Part shown: positions 25,751-38,300 of the stretch, in pieces
Numbering within the stretch: the stretch's first letter is position 1
Layout: each line of letters starts with the position of its first letter
Source of the DNA: Rhabditoides inermis
Lineage: Eukaryota > Nematoda > Chromadorea > Rhabditida > Rhabditidae
Direction: 5' to 3'
Assembly (NCBI GenBank): GCA_963966185.1
Contig: CAWZYM010000479.1
Coordinates: 1-64,000, forward strand
Length of the DNA stretch: 64,000 nt
The notes under the pieces: model-generated
Told to the model about the DNA's origin: nothing
What the model saw: only the letters and a program-made list of their open reading frames with translations
The model's database searches: none
Position numbers and translations under genes: made by a program

Positions 25751-26867
25751 ATGTCTAGAAAACCTTCATCCGCAAAGCTGCCGTCTTTGCCGCCGCAGCA
25801 AAGGGTGAGAATACTCAGTGTTTTTGGTAAAACGACTGAAAATGTTGTCACATTATCAGTCTAGGTTGTCCACATTGGAGCACTAGTTGAGTTATTTAAA
25901 ACAATAACTTGGCAGATTCACGGTTTCGACTCCTCGCACAAAGATCATAATATTGCGGAAGTTATCTTATCAGATTCTGAGAACTGCGCGCATGGTTTCG
26001 TAGAACATCGAATGCGAATTTGAGTTTTCATAAATATAATATAGTTAGAAGAGTTCCAGCTTTTGCCCAACGAAGTCGCGCCCGGAATCACAGCTCATTC
26101 GGCCAATGACCTACTGCACCTCAATGTAGGAGGAACAAGGTGGGTTTTCGAACAATGGTCATAAGCAATAACATGCAATAGAGAAACCACAAAAAGCGAA
26201 TTTGGTTGATTTGGTTCCAATTCCTCTTACCCTTTCCTTCCAACAATCGGCGGCATTGAATGACTTGATATTTGGTTTTAGTTCATCATAAACTTGCAGG
26301 TACACGACTCTGTACGAGACGGTGGCCGGGTGTGGCTCTGCGTTCTTCGAGCAATTCCTCCGCATCGACGACCATTCCGGCAAGATACTGCGATTCGAGG
26401 ACGAGATACAGGTGCGTCTTGCACCAAGACTGTTAGCCTGGGTTCCCGCTCTGCAACAGCGCCGCCCCTTTTCCGTTAGACGAGTAAAAAACGTACTGGC
26501 TGTCAATTCAAGATATCTAATATCTTCCCTTACAACGCTTTTTGAAAGTCTTGGCTTTGGAAGTATGTTTCGGAGATTGTAAGCAGCTAGCGACTTGTCC
26601 TCGATATTGAATAACAATCGGCTAGTGAACATTTCTACTGACCACTCATCACTCATGAGCATACACTGATAACTGAACTGTTGCGACAATCGGTCAAATA
26701 TTTTGATTACTCATCATGCGCGTTAGCTGGTACTGACCTTGTTGCAGCACGACGAGACGGGCACAATGTTCATCAACCGTGACCGGCTTCTCTTCGCGCA
26801 TGTGCTCAACTACATGCGCGACGGAAGAAGGTGTGAGCTGCCACCAAACGAGCTGATGCGAATCGCG
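25751..26867 (+). CDS. BTB_2 (T1/KCTD-like) domain protein, N-terminal half, arm B'
   Basis: Four clean exons: 25,751 to about 25,804 (MSRKPSSAKLPSLPPQQR), about 26,047-26,139 (LEEFQLLPNEVAPG ... LLHLNVGGTR), about 26,300-26,411 (YTTLYETVAGCGSAFFEQFL ... FEDEIQ) and about 26,747-26,867 (HDETGTMFINRDRLLFAHVL ... LMRIA). LNVGGTRYTT, the FIxRD motif and the VLNYMRDG helix are hallmarks of the potassium-channel tetramerisation BTB family, whose KCTD members form pentameric adaptors for cullin-3 or other partners. No downstream exon on this strand completes the protein. The expected C-terminal exons are present on the opposite strand at 27,423-28,416, as if the 3' half had been inverted. The arm B copy has a stop codon at the start of exon 2; this copy does not. 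Confidence 0.65.
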
Positions 26868-27422
26868 GTATGAGGAGTCGGTTATTGATGATCTCAATTT
26901 GCATATCGTGGCGGTTTTTTTTTTGTATTTATATCAACTGTATCCGTTTCACCCGAGTGATGGCGGTGAGAGCAGCTTTCTGTTGCAAGCATTACGATTT
27001 CTCGCATTGATTACCTCCGACTTATGTAGATCTTGGGTATCGTTCCAGCAACCAAGAAAGTGTAATACCAATTTGAACAATTCTGAAATACGTTTCACAT
27101 GCGATAGTTATCAGCACGTGCTCAAAAAAAAATCAATTCGAGTTTGGCTAGCAGTGTATTTGACTAGGGATAATTGAAGATGATCTAAGTGCAATTTCGA
27201 ATTATAAGAACAGAAATAGGCGGAGTCGAGTTCCACATTTCACATTTCCTCCACACATTCGAGAACCTAAATTTCCCTAAAAAATCGATAAGATCATCAA
27301 TGTTGCAGCGCGAGGCGGAAGAAAATCATTAGCACATGCTTGAATAGAGAGAACAAACAAATTCACTGTTTAATGTTTCGCAGATACTGATGTTGTTGGT
27401 GTTTCATAATAAAAACACCTAC

Positions 27423-28416
27423 TTTTATAATGTAGGTCGTAGGCTCCCACAAGTGCGCCCTGGCACTGATCGCGGAACCAATGCAGGTTCTCGGCGGACA
27501 GATCCGAAGGGATCAACCGGTCCAGTGGACCTGGAGTGACTCACAAAATCAATTATTGGTGTGCGTGATAACAAAATCGTCGAATCATAAGCTAAACAAC
27601 TAGTTCAGCTGCTGCTGTGACCTGAAACCTTTTGTACATTTGTTCCCTTTGTACATTTGTATCAAGACTCATTCTTTCACTCGTAGTCGAATCCCCTGCC
27701 GAGTAGTAGGCCGCCTGCTGGGGCATAGTGACCGCCAAGTGACTACCGTTGTACTGTACTGGTAGAAGCCCAGCAGAGGGTGTGTGTGCTGCAGTGGAAC
27801 CGATGCAGGAAAAGTGAAATTTCAATGCTTTTTATCCATTTTCATATTTTTTCTCACCTCTGGATGCGTGTCTGAACTGAAGCGTGAAGTTATAGAATAA
27901 TTGGTTGGAAGGAAAAAAAGAATTTATGACCTGTAGCCGGAAGTGTGCGAGTGCGTGCGTCCCGCCGTCGACGACACAATTAGAGAGATCGAGATTGGCG
28001 AAAACCTGTGCTTTATATAAACTACAAAACCGTTCAAGTCCATCTAACCTGCATGAATCCGAGCCTCTCTACCTCCTTTCTGGAAAACTGACAGAGCGCT
28101 TCCATCGAAGAGTGCTCGATGGTTGCGCCATTGTAGCACTGAAAAGTGACTTCTCTCGTTCTCTCTCGTTCTCTCTCTCTCTCTCTTTTTCTTCTCGCAT
28201 CCGCTCATTATCTCATTCACTCATTCTCTTTTTCTCTCTCCCTCCCTCCCTCACCGTAGCCAAACTTCCGTGAGGATAGAACAGCTGCTCGGAGAAGCGG
28301 GTGGTGCTCGAGTCGGTGTTGCACAGCGACAGATCCTCTTCAGAGGCTGTGCCAGCTCCGTGAGCAGACCGGTCGTGTACTTATTAGCATGCCAGCTGCG
28401 ACAGCTGCACCACCAT
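27423..28416 (-). pseudogene. BTB_2-associated C-terminal half, arm B'
   Basis: Minus-strand exons matching 14,160-15,142: MVVQLSQLAC from an ATG at 28,416, then TAA TAA in frame, then SLCNTDSSTTRFSEQLF, CYNGASIEHSSMEALCQF, VFANLDLSNCVVDGGTHAL and RLIPSDLSAENLHWFRDQ to LHYK. The 7-base insertion near the start is shared with arm B. It converges with the N-terminal half at 25,751-26,867. Confidence 0.5.
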
Positions 28417-28660
28417 CGCTCGCCGGGCGAATGGAGATGTGAAAAAATTTGTTTATCAGCAGATTCAAGTTATATGTACAACCGTCGACCTACCCAATAA
28501 GGGGTCTCACCAAAAGATTTCGAGTACAAGTCGCTAGCTTACAAGGAGTCCATCGATGAATGCAATGAGTTTGGATCAGATGACGTTACAGACTTCTGAC
28601 TTGGCCCAATAGGGAAACAATAAAGCCGACACGAAAGAAACAAAGTAATCCTTCTGTTCT

Positions 28661-29043
28661 TATAGTCGGATTGGATCCTATATGCCATCCGTGACATTTC
28701 ACATGTTGTGCAGTTTTGTGCAACACAACCTGCATGTCATCGAATATCCAAAACGCTTCAATGAGTAGGAATCGATCGAAGAGAGAGCACATGTAGCTCC
28801 ACTGGCCACTTGAGTGTACTATGATGAGATTTAACGAGTAAACATATCTGGGAGACTCAATGACCTCTTAGTATGGCGCAGTGGTAGAGGGCGCCGTCAG
28901 TGCGCGATCGTTGCGATCTGCCCATGGGTTCGATTCCCTCTCACAAAGCGTTTTGGATCTTTGAAGGTAAACTTGTTGTGTTGCACGAAACTGCACAACA
29001 TGTGAAATGTCACGAATGGCATATAGGATACAATCCGACTATA
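28661..29043. mobile_element. Foldback MITE M5 with tRNA-like core
   Basis: Inverted repeats of about 70-95 bp open TATAGTCGGATTGGATCC and close with ATACAATCCGACTATA, flanked by TA on both sides (possible TA target duplication). The arm B copy (about 13,840) lacks the whole element. The loop carries a tRNA-like sequence. Confidence 0.75.
28866..28945 (+). ncRNA. tRNA-like sequence inside M5
   Basis: Perfect A box (TGGCGCAGTGG, 28,874-28,884) and B box (GGTTCGATTCC, 28,927-28,937) at tRNA-like spacing. The acceptor stem does not pair and the anticodon stem is weak, so it is probably a tRNA-derived promoter and not a working tRNA gene. Confidence 0.5.
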
Positions 29044-29283
29044 TCGACGCCGATGGAATTCTAGAGAACTATGTATATAGTGCAAGAATTATACGTGTTG
29101 TGTGCTAAATAAGACCGCTCTTCATTGCACTATGTGTTGATAAAGACTTTTTTGACAGTCGGTGCTACATTCCTAATTAATTTTATGTACATCAAAACAC
29201 ATGTTCATATGTTTATCTGAACAGGGCGTTTGACACGTTTTGTATTACAAGAAAACCCTATTGTTGCGAATATGATCAACAAT

Positions 29284-29316
29284 ATAAACAATAAGTTTAT
29301 TACCGTGTACATACAT
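29284..29316 (-). mobile_element. LINE 3'-end remnant, B' copy
   Basis: Reverse complement of 13,555-13,588 (AATAAGTTTATTACCGTGTA on the plus strand). It lies just downstream of the chemoreceptor stop codon and supplies AATAAA on the minus strand. Confidence 0.55.
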
Positions 29317-29387
29317 TTTACATCTGAGCCTATACCAGCAAAAACACACACAAATACAATACGTGAATGCTGAACGACATGCTACAG

Positions 29388-30904
29388 CTATCTAGTGTTG
29401 CCACCAGAAAGTGCAAATGACAACGGCGCCAGGCTCGTCTTGGGACTTCTCATACACTTCAAGTTGCCTAGCCCCAAACGTTCAACGACGCCTTTTCTAG
29501 CGTTGCTATCGAACAGGCAGATTATGAATGGGTGGAAGAGGGACTGAATGTCGACGACATATGGTAAAAGGAAGGTGGCGAAGGAGAAGGCGGGGACTTT
29601 GAAGGACAGGAAACGCATCAGCTGAAGAGAGCCGAGTTGGACGGGTTACTATCTAATATTGCTAAACAAATTAATGATGGAAAGAGAGCTATTTTGCGTT
29701 TAGCAACGAGTACATAGTGGAGAACTGAATCTCGCTCGGCAGTTATGTTTGAGTTTCCTACAGCCTTGTCAATGCATTCAAAACGATAAGAAGTGTGTCT
29801 TGAACGGACTTTTCGGGACTATGTGGTTGTGTATGTAGTTTCTTGCAAAACACTTCCAAACAACTAATATAATGTTTCAAAGAGTTACACCAGAACTTAC
29901 GCAAATGCAGGTGCAAAACGTATAGATGATAAATTGCAGAAATGCGATTTTGAAGAGTTGTATCTCGGTTCTCACGGAAGTCCTCATGTTTCGTCGTTTC
30001 TTGACGATTGCAACGACAGTGACAACGTTGATAATCGTACTGAGAATGGAAAATATCGTGAAGTACCACACGATTCGCTCAAAGATGGCAGAGTTCTGAT
30101 AAAGACATAATTTAATTCATTGTGTGGTAAAATAACACTTACTACTACACTGCTGTAGTGATAGCTGTCGCTTTTCGGGTTGTGAACGAACATGACTGTC
30201 TTATTGTTCTCTAGAAGATACAGAGCTGGCACGGAGACTATTGCCGGAAGAATAAATTCGACTATCCACGTGAAATATCTCACGATTTGCCAGATCTACA
30301 ATTGTGTGTATAGTTTATTCCAAGGTAAAAGGTAAAGGTATTCCCCCGATTCAAGAGATTCACTTCGCGGAGGGGGTCGAAAGAGGACCCTTATCCATTA
30401 AGCCTTAGTTTATTCTAAAGTATATAAAACGTACCGCGTCTGATTGGGTGAGAAACGTGATTGCTATGAATCTCTGTAAGTTGAGACTGAACGCCAGTGA
30501 ATAATACGTGGCAGCCAGGTAGTAGTAGAGGAAACAGACAAGTGCAGTAATCGGACCTGTAACTAACTGTACTTTTACCGTATGATTCTTCACTTACCGT
30601 TGCTGTACTCGAAAAGTGGCGCGAAAACACTGTCTTTAGAAGTGCTCATAGCCATTTTCGAGCAGAAAAGAGATAGAGACCAATAGAAAGCGTGCTTCAA
30701 CGATGAAAATGATGTAAACTATTTTAAAAAAAAAATAAGAAAAAAACTCACCACAACTGCGCTCTTAGTCATCAGAACAACGTAGCCGCTAGAGTAGCGC
30801 GATCTTCTTTTGATGATGACATGTATGACCAGAGCATAGAATACAGCGCACGGAATACCGTATCCCAGTGTTATCCACAGCATGATATTACTCATTGAGG
30901 GCAT
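29388..30904 (-). CDS. Serpentine chemoreceptor (Srg-superfamily, srv-like), intact-looking copy
   Basis: Six exons, about 340 residues in all. Start ATG at 30,904 (MPSMSNIMLWITLGYG). Exon 2 (about 30,600-30,720) can be read KHAFYWSLSLFCSKM ... FEYSNG. Exon 3 holds PITALVCFLYYYLAATYY and SLNLQRFIAITFLTQSDA, the TM3 signature. Exon 4 is IWQIVRYFTWIVEFILPAI ... HYSSVV. Exon 5 is NSAIFERIVWYFTIFSIL ... FKIAFLQFIIYTFC. The last exon, LMRFLSFKVPAFSF to SGGNTR stop at 29,388, contains TM7 with PFIICLFDSNARKG. Length, exon number and TM3 pattern fit nematode chemoreceptors of the srg/srv superfamily, expressed in sensory neurons; the subfamily is my inference. The first intron would be only about 35 bp. 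All lesions seen in the arm B copy are absent here. Confidence 0.65.
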
Positions 30905-31720
30905 ACTGACAATACTTTAGCCATCCTTCCTTTTATGAGGGCAAAGGCGCACGTTTTTTTCGAGCTAATAGAACGACTACAAATTCGATCACTTCCCAAT
31001 CACGCTTTTACACAATACAGAGTGTCAGCAGTTGCGTGACTGTGTTTTTTCTCCAAAGATTTCTCCGAATACACGTAACAACGTCTTCACGTTTGCACTA
31101 TGCACGTAAACGCACACGTGCAGTCGTACTCGAATAGTTTTTCTTTCTGCTAGTAATATGTACGAATGGACATATACGTCGTATCTATGAATTAGTTTAT
31201 ATAATGATCTGTCAAAGATATTGAAACGGTGAAACGTATAAGAAACATTAACTGAAAAGTGACTTTTTTGAAAAAGTGAGAATTGGAAAAAAATGATGTT
31301 ACTTTTCTAGTCTTTTCTCAGTTAGCGAAACATGTACTTTCCAACATGCTCTCTGTGCAAATCACTCACGTTCATCTTCAAAAGTGTATTTATTGGTAGA
31401 ATCGCATACTATCTATTTGAAGAGCATGAGTGCCGGGCCATTCGTATAGCGAGGGGCAATGGAAAAGCGCTAAACGAACGTTTCGTCACTTGATTTTTTG
31501 TACTCGAATACAAAATCTATAACTGTCAATAGGAGGCTAATAAGCTCAATACACACCTATTATTTTGTGATTGTTTTTTTTCAGTGCAAATCTAGTTCCT
31601 ATTTGCAAGTTGCAAGTAGCGGTGATTCAGATTCATAGAGAATGCAAAAATACCAGCAAAGTGAAACTCACGAAATCACTGGGAACAATTTATTTACTCA
31701 ATAGTTTTTTTTCAGAGAGA

Positions 31721-32165
31721 CTAGCGCTCCGGTGCGCTATCGCGCGCCTACGCACTAGGTATACGCAAAAGAAAATAGAAGAATAGTTCGTCTTGCATGT
31801 TTGATAGTTGATTGCTCTCCAATGACTCTTGCGAAGTAACATATACTCTGCGCCAGAGCGATAGTTTTCGATCTACCTCGCTTGCAGTTCGAAATACGGT
31901 GCCATAACCGTTTGTCTCTCTTGTTTTGCGCGCTATTGTTTTGCGCTCTACCCCACCGCGCGCAACTTATTGCGAGCATAGAACTATACACGCAGGGTTG
32001 TAGTTAAAGTGTTCAAGTTCTTTGTATTTTGTGCTAAAATTTTTGTCTTTTCTAACTATCTCTCCTACTTCTTTTTCACCTATTTTATGTTTCACAGATG
32101 TCCTCATCTCTTTCTCCTCTACACTGTTCTGTCTACTTTCCATCATATCTCCCTCCTCCTCCCCC

Positions 32166-32212
<47 letters not shown>

Positions 32213-32725
32213 CTCTCTTTCTCTCTCTTTCTCCCCTCGACACAGTTCTACTTTCCCCTATCTCTCCTCTCTCTCTTCTCCCTCTACCACTGTCTCCCTA
32301 TCTCTTTCTCTCTTTCTCTTTCTCTCTCATTATTATGTTCTCTAGAAACAGTATTATATTCTCTATTGTCTACTCTACTGTCAACTTTCTAGAGACAATA
32401 CTAATACTACATATGCTATTGTTTGTCTACTGCATCTTTTTCTTTCAATGTGACAAAAACTTTCTAGAGACATTACTATGTTTTCTTCTGTCTACTTGCA
32501 CCTTTCGTCACCTCTTCCACTCTTACTTTCACATCTGCAGTAATCACTATCACTGCGACCTGCATCGGTGACAACAATTTTCTAGAGACAGTACTATGGC
32601 ACCTTCTGTCTACTCTTCTACTCTCACGTCTACAGCAGTCACTGCGACTTTTGAGAGACAGTTATGCCTATTCTCCCTCTTCCCTCCTTTTCCTCCCTCC
32701 TCTCTCTCTCTCATTCTCTCATTCT

Positions 32726-32768
<43 letters not shown>

Positions 32769-34313
32769 CCAATCTCACGTCTTCGCAGCGGTGACAACAA
32801 CATTCTAGAAAAAGTACTATGTTACCTTCTGTCTGCTCTTCTACTCTCACGTCTGCAGCAGTCACTGCGACTTTCGAGAGACAGTTATGCCTACTCTCTC
32901 TCTTCCCTCCTTCTCCTCCCTCCTCTCTCTCTCTCTCTCTCATTCTCTCTCTCTGTCTGTCTTTCTCTTGTCTATTCTCACGTCTCTGCATCGGTGACAA
33001 CAACTTTCTAGAGACAGTACTATGGCACCTTCTGTCTACTCTTCTATTCTCACATCTGCAGTAGTCACTGCGACTTTCGAGAGACAGTTATGTAAAAACT
33101 TTTTTAAACAGAAAGTACTAATCTCTTATCTACTGTCTTCTTTCCCTACTGTCTACTCTCTCACGTTCTGAAAATATAATTTGATCGCCTGTGCTCGCCA
33201 AATGACATGTAAGGTGAACTCGATTCTCACCTCACCTCACTTCCACTCGACACTGTACTGCATCGAAAAGCGGAATTTCAGGCTGAATATGTACAAGAGT
33301 ACAGGTAATAAACTCAAAACTTACTTTCAACTGTAAAAATATACAGTACACAGTTCTATATTACGTCTACAATGACTTCGAGAAAAGAAGCCGGCTGGCG
33401 CGCCCTAACACGTTGTGCGCACGTGTGAAGGAGTTTGAAACAGTTTGAGGTTGATTTGATCGTTGGAAAACACTATCTATTGACGTCTAGAAACATTTTA
33501 CTTAACTTTCAACCTTCAACGTTTCGTTTTGTCAATGTTATTCGTTGAAGATAGAAATTTTGTCTTTTTCAACTGACTCAATCCATTATTGTTATATTTA
33601 GACACATTCCTATCAAAAAAGACACAACTAAGTGGATATGGGTGAGTGATTGCGAATGCCAACTATTCGATATCGATCGCTTGACCTGGCGGCTGGTAGC
33701 GAGCAATCCGGTGGGCGCGACCCCAGCAAGTAACGCGCGCTCAGAAAATGTCTAATACTGTATGAAGACGAAGTCCGATCGATCTGAAACTTTGACAGAA
33801 GGGTTTTTTTGCCCATAAAAGCTTAAGTTTACAAATTGGACCCTCTATCTCGTCTGTACGAAAAGTCGATCATATTCGCCATATTTGGTGACTTTTCAAA
33901 AAAGGAAACAAGTTTCTATAATCTATTATACGTAATCTTTCTTCTATTCAATTTTCATAGAAATCGAAGATCATGAATTTTGGGTGCATTTTGGGTACAT
34001 TCGCCTATTTGGGCATGAAGATGAGGTCACAGCCGGCTGGTATCGCGGCTATCGATTTTTTCCAGGTCGATTCACCTACTATTCAAATTTGGTTCTAATT
34101 GAAGCATTTTGAAATTTTTCTCCATAGTTAAGAGATTAGGTGATAACTATGATTAGGAGATCGCTATTGACGAGATATTTGGAATTTTGCGTTCTCAGGT
34201 ATTGAAGAAACTTTTTGGAAAGAATGAGTAGTTAGAGTAGACTTTGAAAAGAGATATCTCTCCGGAAGGACGGACAGACAGACACCATAGTAAATTTTAG
34301 TATGAAAGGGGGA
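31721..34313 (-). mobile_element. Non-autonomous Helitron, copy 1 (2.6 kb)
   Basis: On the minus strand it begins TCCCCCTTTCATACTAAAAT (34,313) and ends CTAG (31,721), with a GC-rich hairpin (GGCGCGC loop GCGCACC) about 10 nt before the end. These are the classic TC...hairpin-CTRR termini. The arm B copy gives the exact empty site, and filled and empty flanks match without any target duplication. Insertion was between two A residues (T/T on the element strand). No Rep or helicase ORF is present. The interior holds CT-rich runs, several copies of TTCTAGAGACAGTACTATG and a nested repeat of about 150 bp at 31,836-31,990. A second copy is at 52,752-54,885. Confidence 0.85.
32165..33160. repeat. 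CT-rich internal repeats of Helitron copy 1
   Basis: Blocks of (CT)n at 32,165-32,330, 32,695-32,765 and 32,925-32,970 alternate with a repeated module containing CTTTCTAGAGACAGTACTATG-like text and GCAGTCACTGCGACTTT. Long reading frames here are low-complexity Ser/Leu artefacts. Confidence 0.75.
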
Positions 34314-35123
34314 AACAAAAAATGTGGCAGCAATGAGTGATTGTCATGAAGTCGAATCAAGTAAACATAGGGTGCACATTCATCGTAATATCACACCGGA
34401 GCAAGAGGAAAGCATGTTCATAAATGAAGACCAATAGCTAGCTGACCACTTGCACAAGTCAGCCTAGGATTTCAGCGGGTTTTTTTTTTTGCAAACACAT
34501 TCAATGTACAGTAGGGATGAGCCACGCGCTGCTAGACGAAGCGAATCCGCCTCTTTCGATCTGTGGGAGAATCGCCTCGTCTGGCAGCGCTTGGCACGTC
34601 GCTCATAGGAAAAGGTAAGAGTAGCCCCTCGATGGGGACGATGGGGACTATGGCACAGAACGCTAACTCAATGATTTTCCAACGTCAAACCCCATAAGAT
34701 CAAACAAATCTTGTTAGTGAAGCTAATTGACGTAATGCAATAAATGTTTTATCAGTTAACAGATTAAGCAGACCTGTTTCAAGTGAAACAACAGCGTAAC
34801 TGAAGAAATCTGTGTGCAGACAGAATCAACATCCTTGCTATAAACGACATTCCAGCAGATGTAGACTAAGGTCATCGGCATCTCCTACTCACGATGTTGT
34901 TTTTTCTACGTTTTTTTTGGTAGATCGATTTTCCTTTACACGGTCGACACTTTTGAACGTGTGAGATAGGCATCTCTTCGAAAGCCATCCATTCGGTCCA
35001 CATTCGGCCGAATTCGGTCGCCGGGGGCCATTCGATTGGCAATCACTGTAGACTCGTGAAAAATAGGATCGTGAAAAATATCAAAATGTAAGTATAAAAA
35101 TTGTATTTATCTAGTTAATATCA
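34314..35123. other. Intergenic stretch, no gene seen
   Basis: Inverted copy of about 9,374-10,193. No coding exon recognised. Confidence 0.5.
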
Positions 35124-35271
35124 TTATTGGGGTTGTTTATCTGAATCCGTGTAGGGGTACGCATATCCTAGAGTATCGTAGTCGTTGTGGTAGAGTCGAA
35201 TGATCAGCTCCTGGATGTAGGGCTGCGAGCGAATGTACTCAGAGATGTATCTGAGAAAAGCAGATAAATGA

Positions 35272-35354
<83 letters not shown>

Positions 35355-38300
35355 CGACCCACGTTCTCTCTGGCGACTGTACTGTGGAGTGAGTGGTGTG
35401 ATACCTAGAGACCTTGCCATAAATGGCTTGTATAGCTTCCGACGGCACCTGGAAAATGAACACATTCCAACGTTTTTTGCGTAGAGTTCTGATTACCGCA
35501 CATAAACAGTAAACAGAGAACAAGAGAGAACGAGCTACAGTGACCGCGCGGACTACTTTATTGTGAGAGACAATTGGGGAATGGAGAGACACGCGCGCTC
35601 ACCGTCTGCGCCCTCTCCTCTCGCCACAGTCTTTTGCTCAAGAACTCCTCCATAAAACTTTTTAACCGTATAGCCGCTCTAACATAACCGTAATGCGCCC
35701 AAAATACCTTACGGTTGTATTCCGGCAAATGGCGGTAACTTTGTGGTTATCTTACGGTTAGCAAGCGCCCGGCTGCACGGTTCTATTTCACAGAGAGGCA
35801 AACGCTAGCCGTTAGTTTACAATACGATAAGAGCATCTGTCCAGAACAGAACAACCAAAATGGAGCAAAACTGAATAGCATTCTTGCATATATTCTTGCG
35901 TATTCAACATAAGCCACCACTACTTGCATAGTAAGCACGCCAGAAGCGCATGGGCGGTGACACGGAAAACCGTCGGGGCATCTTTCTTACCCAGCACCAG
36001 AGTGTTACTCGCGCCGGGTTTACGGCATGGTCAGAAATGGCACTTTGATTGCGCGCCTGTGGAAATCCTGCTCACCTAACCGTATTCCACCCATTAGATG
36101 GGAATCTGGCGGGACACACTGAAAATTACCGTTATTTGCCAATACTTATCGTCCTGATACGGTTATTTTCCGACTTTTGGTCAGCATACGGTTAGATAGT
36201 TTTATGGAGTCAAATATATATAGGCGTCTATAGGAGGCTACACTTCGCGCACTGTACTCACCCCCTTGTTATCCATCAATTTCATCATATCGGGTAGAAA
36301 CGCTTCCGACGCGTTGGTGGAGTACCGGACAAAGTGCAGTCTGCAAGATTGTACATAGGCATGTTCACTGTCCACTCACTTTCCGCTATCCTTGAGCTCT
36401 CGGAGGTTACACATCCACGACTGCGGCACCATGTGGAACTCGTCCTCGTAGTAGACCGACGAGTCTGTCTTCAGCTAAAACACAAATCGCTTAGCTGTGA
36501 TAGAGAAGTCACTGAATCGTTTGTACTGATTGCAACTGCAGCAGCAACTGTTTTCACTATAAAAGATAACCATACCTGGAATTCATGAAGCTGCTGTTCC
36601 ATGAAGCAAGTGACGTTCATGTAGCAGTGATTGCATTCACCCGCCAGCCTGAACTCTTTCTATGTATATTTCTTTCTCATCCTGTTTTCTCTTACCATCT
36701 GTTCCTTTGTCCCCTGTTTCGCCCACTTCTTTCCACTTTTTTTTAATAATAATAATAAGTTTATTACCGTGTACATTTGGAGAAACAGTTCAATACAGCA
36801 AAATGAGCAATGGCATACGGTATGAGAGAGAAAAAAAAAGTGTAAAATGATACAGAAAGCATCGAAAGTTGACTACAGTCTACGAATCTTCGAAACTGGC
36901 AACAAATGGGGATTACTTTCTAGGAAGGATTTCACAGTTTCATGTTTTGCAGACATTACTATGGAAGGGGGGAGTGAGTTCCAAAGCCTATAAATCCTGT
37001 TGAAAAATGCACTGCTCTTAAGGGCTGTATCAAAACACGGAACCACGCGCCACCCATGAGAAGTGCGAGAACGAGTTGGTACAAAGTTGAAAAGACCATG
37101 ATAGTCAAGGTATGTAGAGTTTGTGGTCACTTTATGCATGTATGCCACATCATTCAGAATGCGCCGTTGCTCTAATGTTTGTAAGCCGAGAAGTTGTAAT
37201 CGTTGGGGATAGGTGAGTGAGAACAAACCAGCGCGGCGACATATTCGGCGCGTATAGTATCGCTGCACAGATTCTATCGCATTCACCGATCCCACATCCT
37301 GAGGGTTCCACAGCTCAGTGCAGTACTCCAATTTACATCGGAAATAAGTGGTGTAGGCAACAACCAAGACATGTAAATTTCTCGTTTGATAAACCCTCAG
37401 AAAATCATTGATTGAGTTGAGCGTATTTTGAATGATGAGGTCATAGTGAGAGTCAAATACCAGAGAAGTGCTCATTGTTATGCCCAAATCCCGGACTGAG
37501 TTAGCAGGTGCGAGAGTGGTGCCGCCTGCTGTATACTCAAATCGGGGATTTCGGCGACCAATGTGCAAAATTTGTGTCTTTTCAGTGGAAATTTGTAATC
37601 CCCATTGATGAGACCAATCAGTAATTGTGTCAATGGCACATTGAAACTTGGATTTGGCAGAAAGATCGTCTTTATCAAATGCGAAAGAAACTTTCAAATC
37701 ATCTGCATATAACTCACACGAAACATAATCAGGCAAATGCGCTATAATGTCATTGATATACACATTGAACAATATTGGGCCCAGGCACGACCCTTGCGGC
37801 ACGCCGCAATTGACGAGTCTTGGTGCGGAAAGTTCCTCTCCAACCATCACCTGTTGGCAACGGTCGGACAGGAAGCTACGAATCCACCCCAATACATTTC
37901 CTCTTACACCGAGCGAATGCAACTTATTAAATAAAAGAGAATGGTTTATAGTGTCGAAAGCTTTCTTAAAATCGATGTATATGCAATCAATCACAAAACC
38001 GTTAGAAACATGTTTCAACCAATGACTATAGCACTGAATGAGTTGAGCGCCTGTCGAACGATTCTTGCGAAAACCAAACTGCTTAGATGAGATAAGGTTA
38101 TTTGATTCGAGGAATGAAGTCAATTGTTTAACAAAAATGCGTTCAAGGACTTTGGCAACACTGCTGGTAAGACTAATAGGGCGGTAATTGGAGATGTTAT
38201 CACGAGATCCCTTTTTGAACAATGGCTTGATATACGCCAGTCTCCAGATTCGGGGGACTGCGCAGACCGATGTGGACATTGAAAAAAGAATCGAAAGTGG

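Noticed and set aside
28866..28945. Functional tRNA gene
   Set aside because: A and B boxes are good, but the acceptor stem does not pair and the anticodon stem is weak; annotated only as tRNA-like.
32009..33064. Several overlapping frames of 80-157 codons inside Helitron copy 1
   Set aside because: They consist of CT repeats and repeated TTCTAGAGACAG modules; no Rep, helicase or other family similarity.
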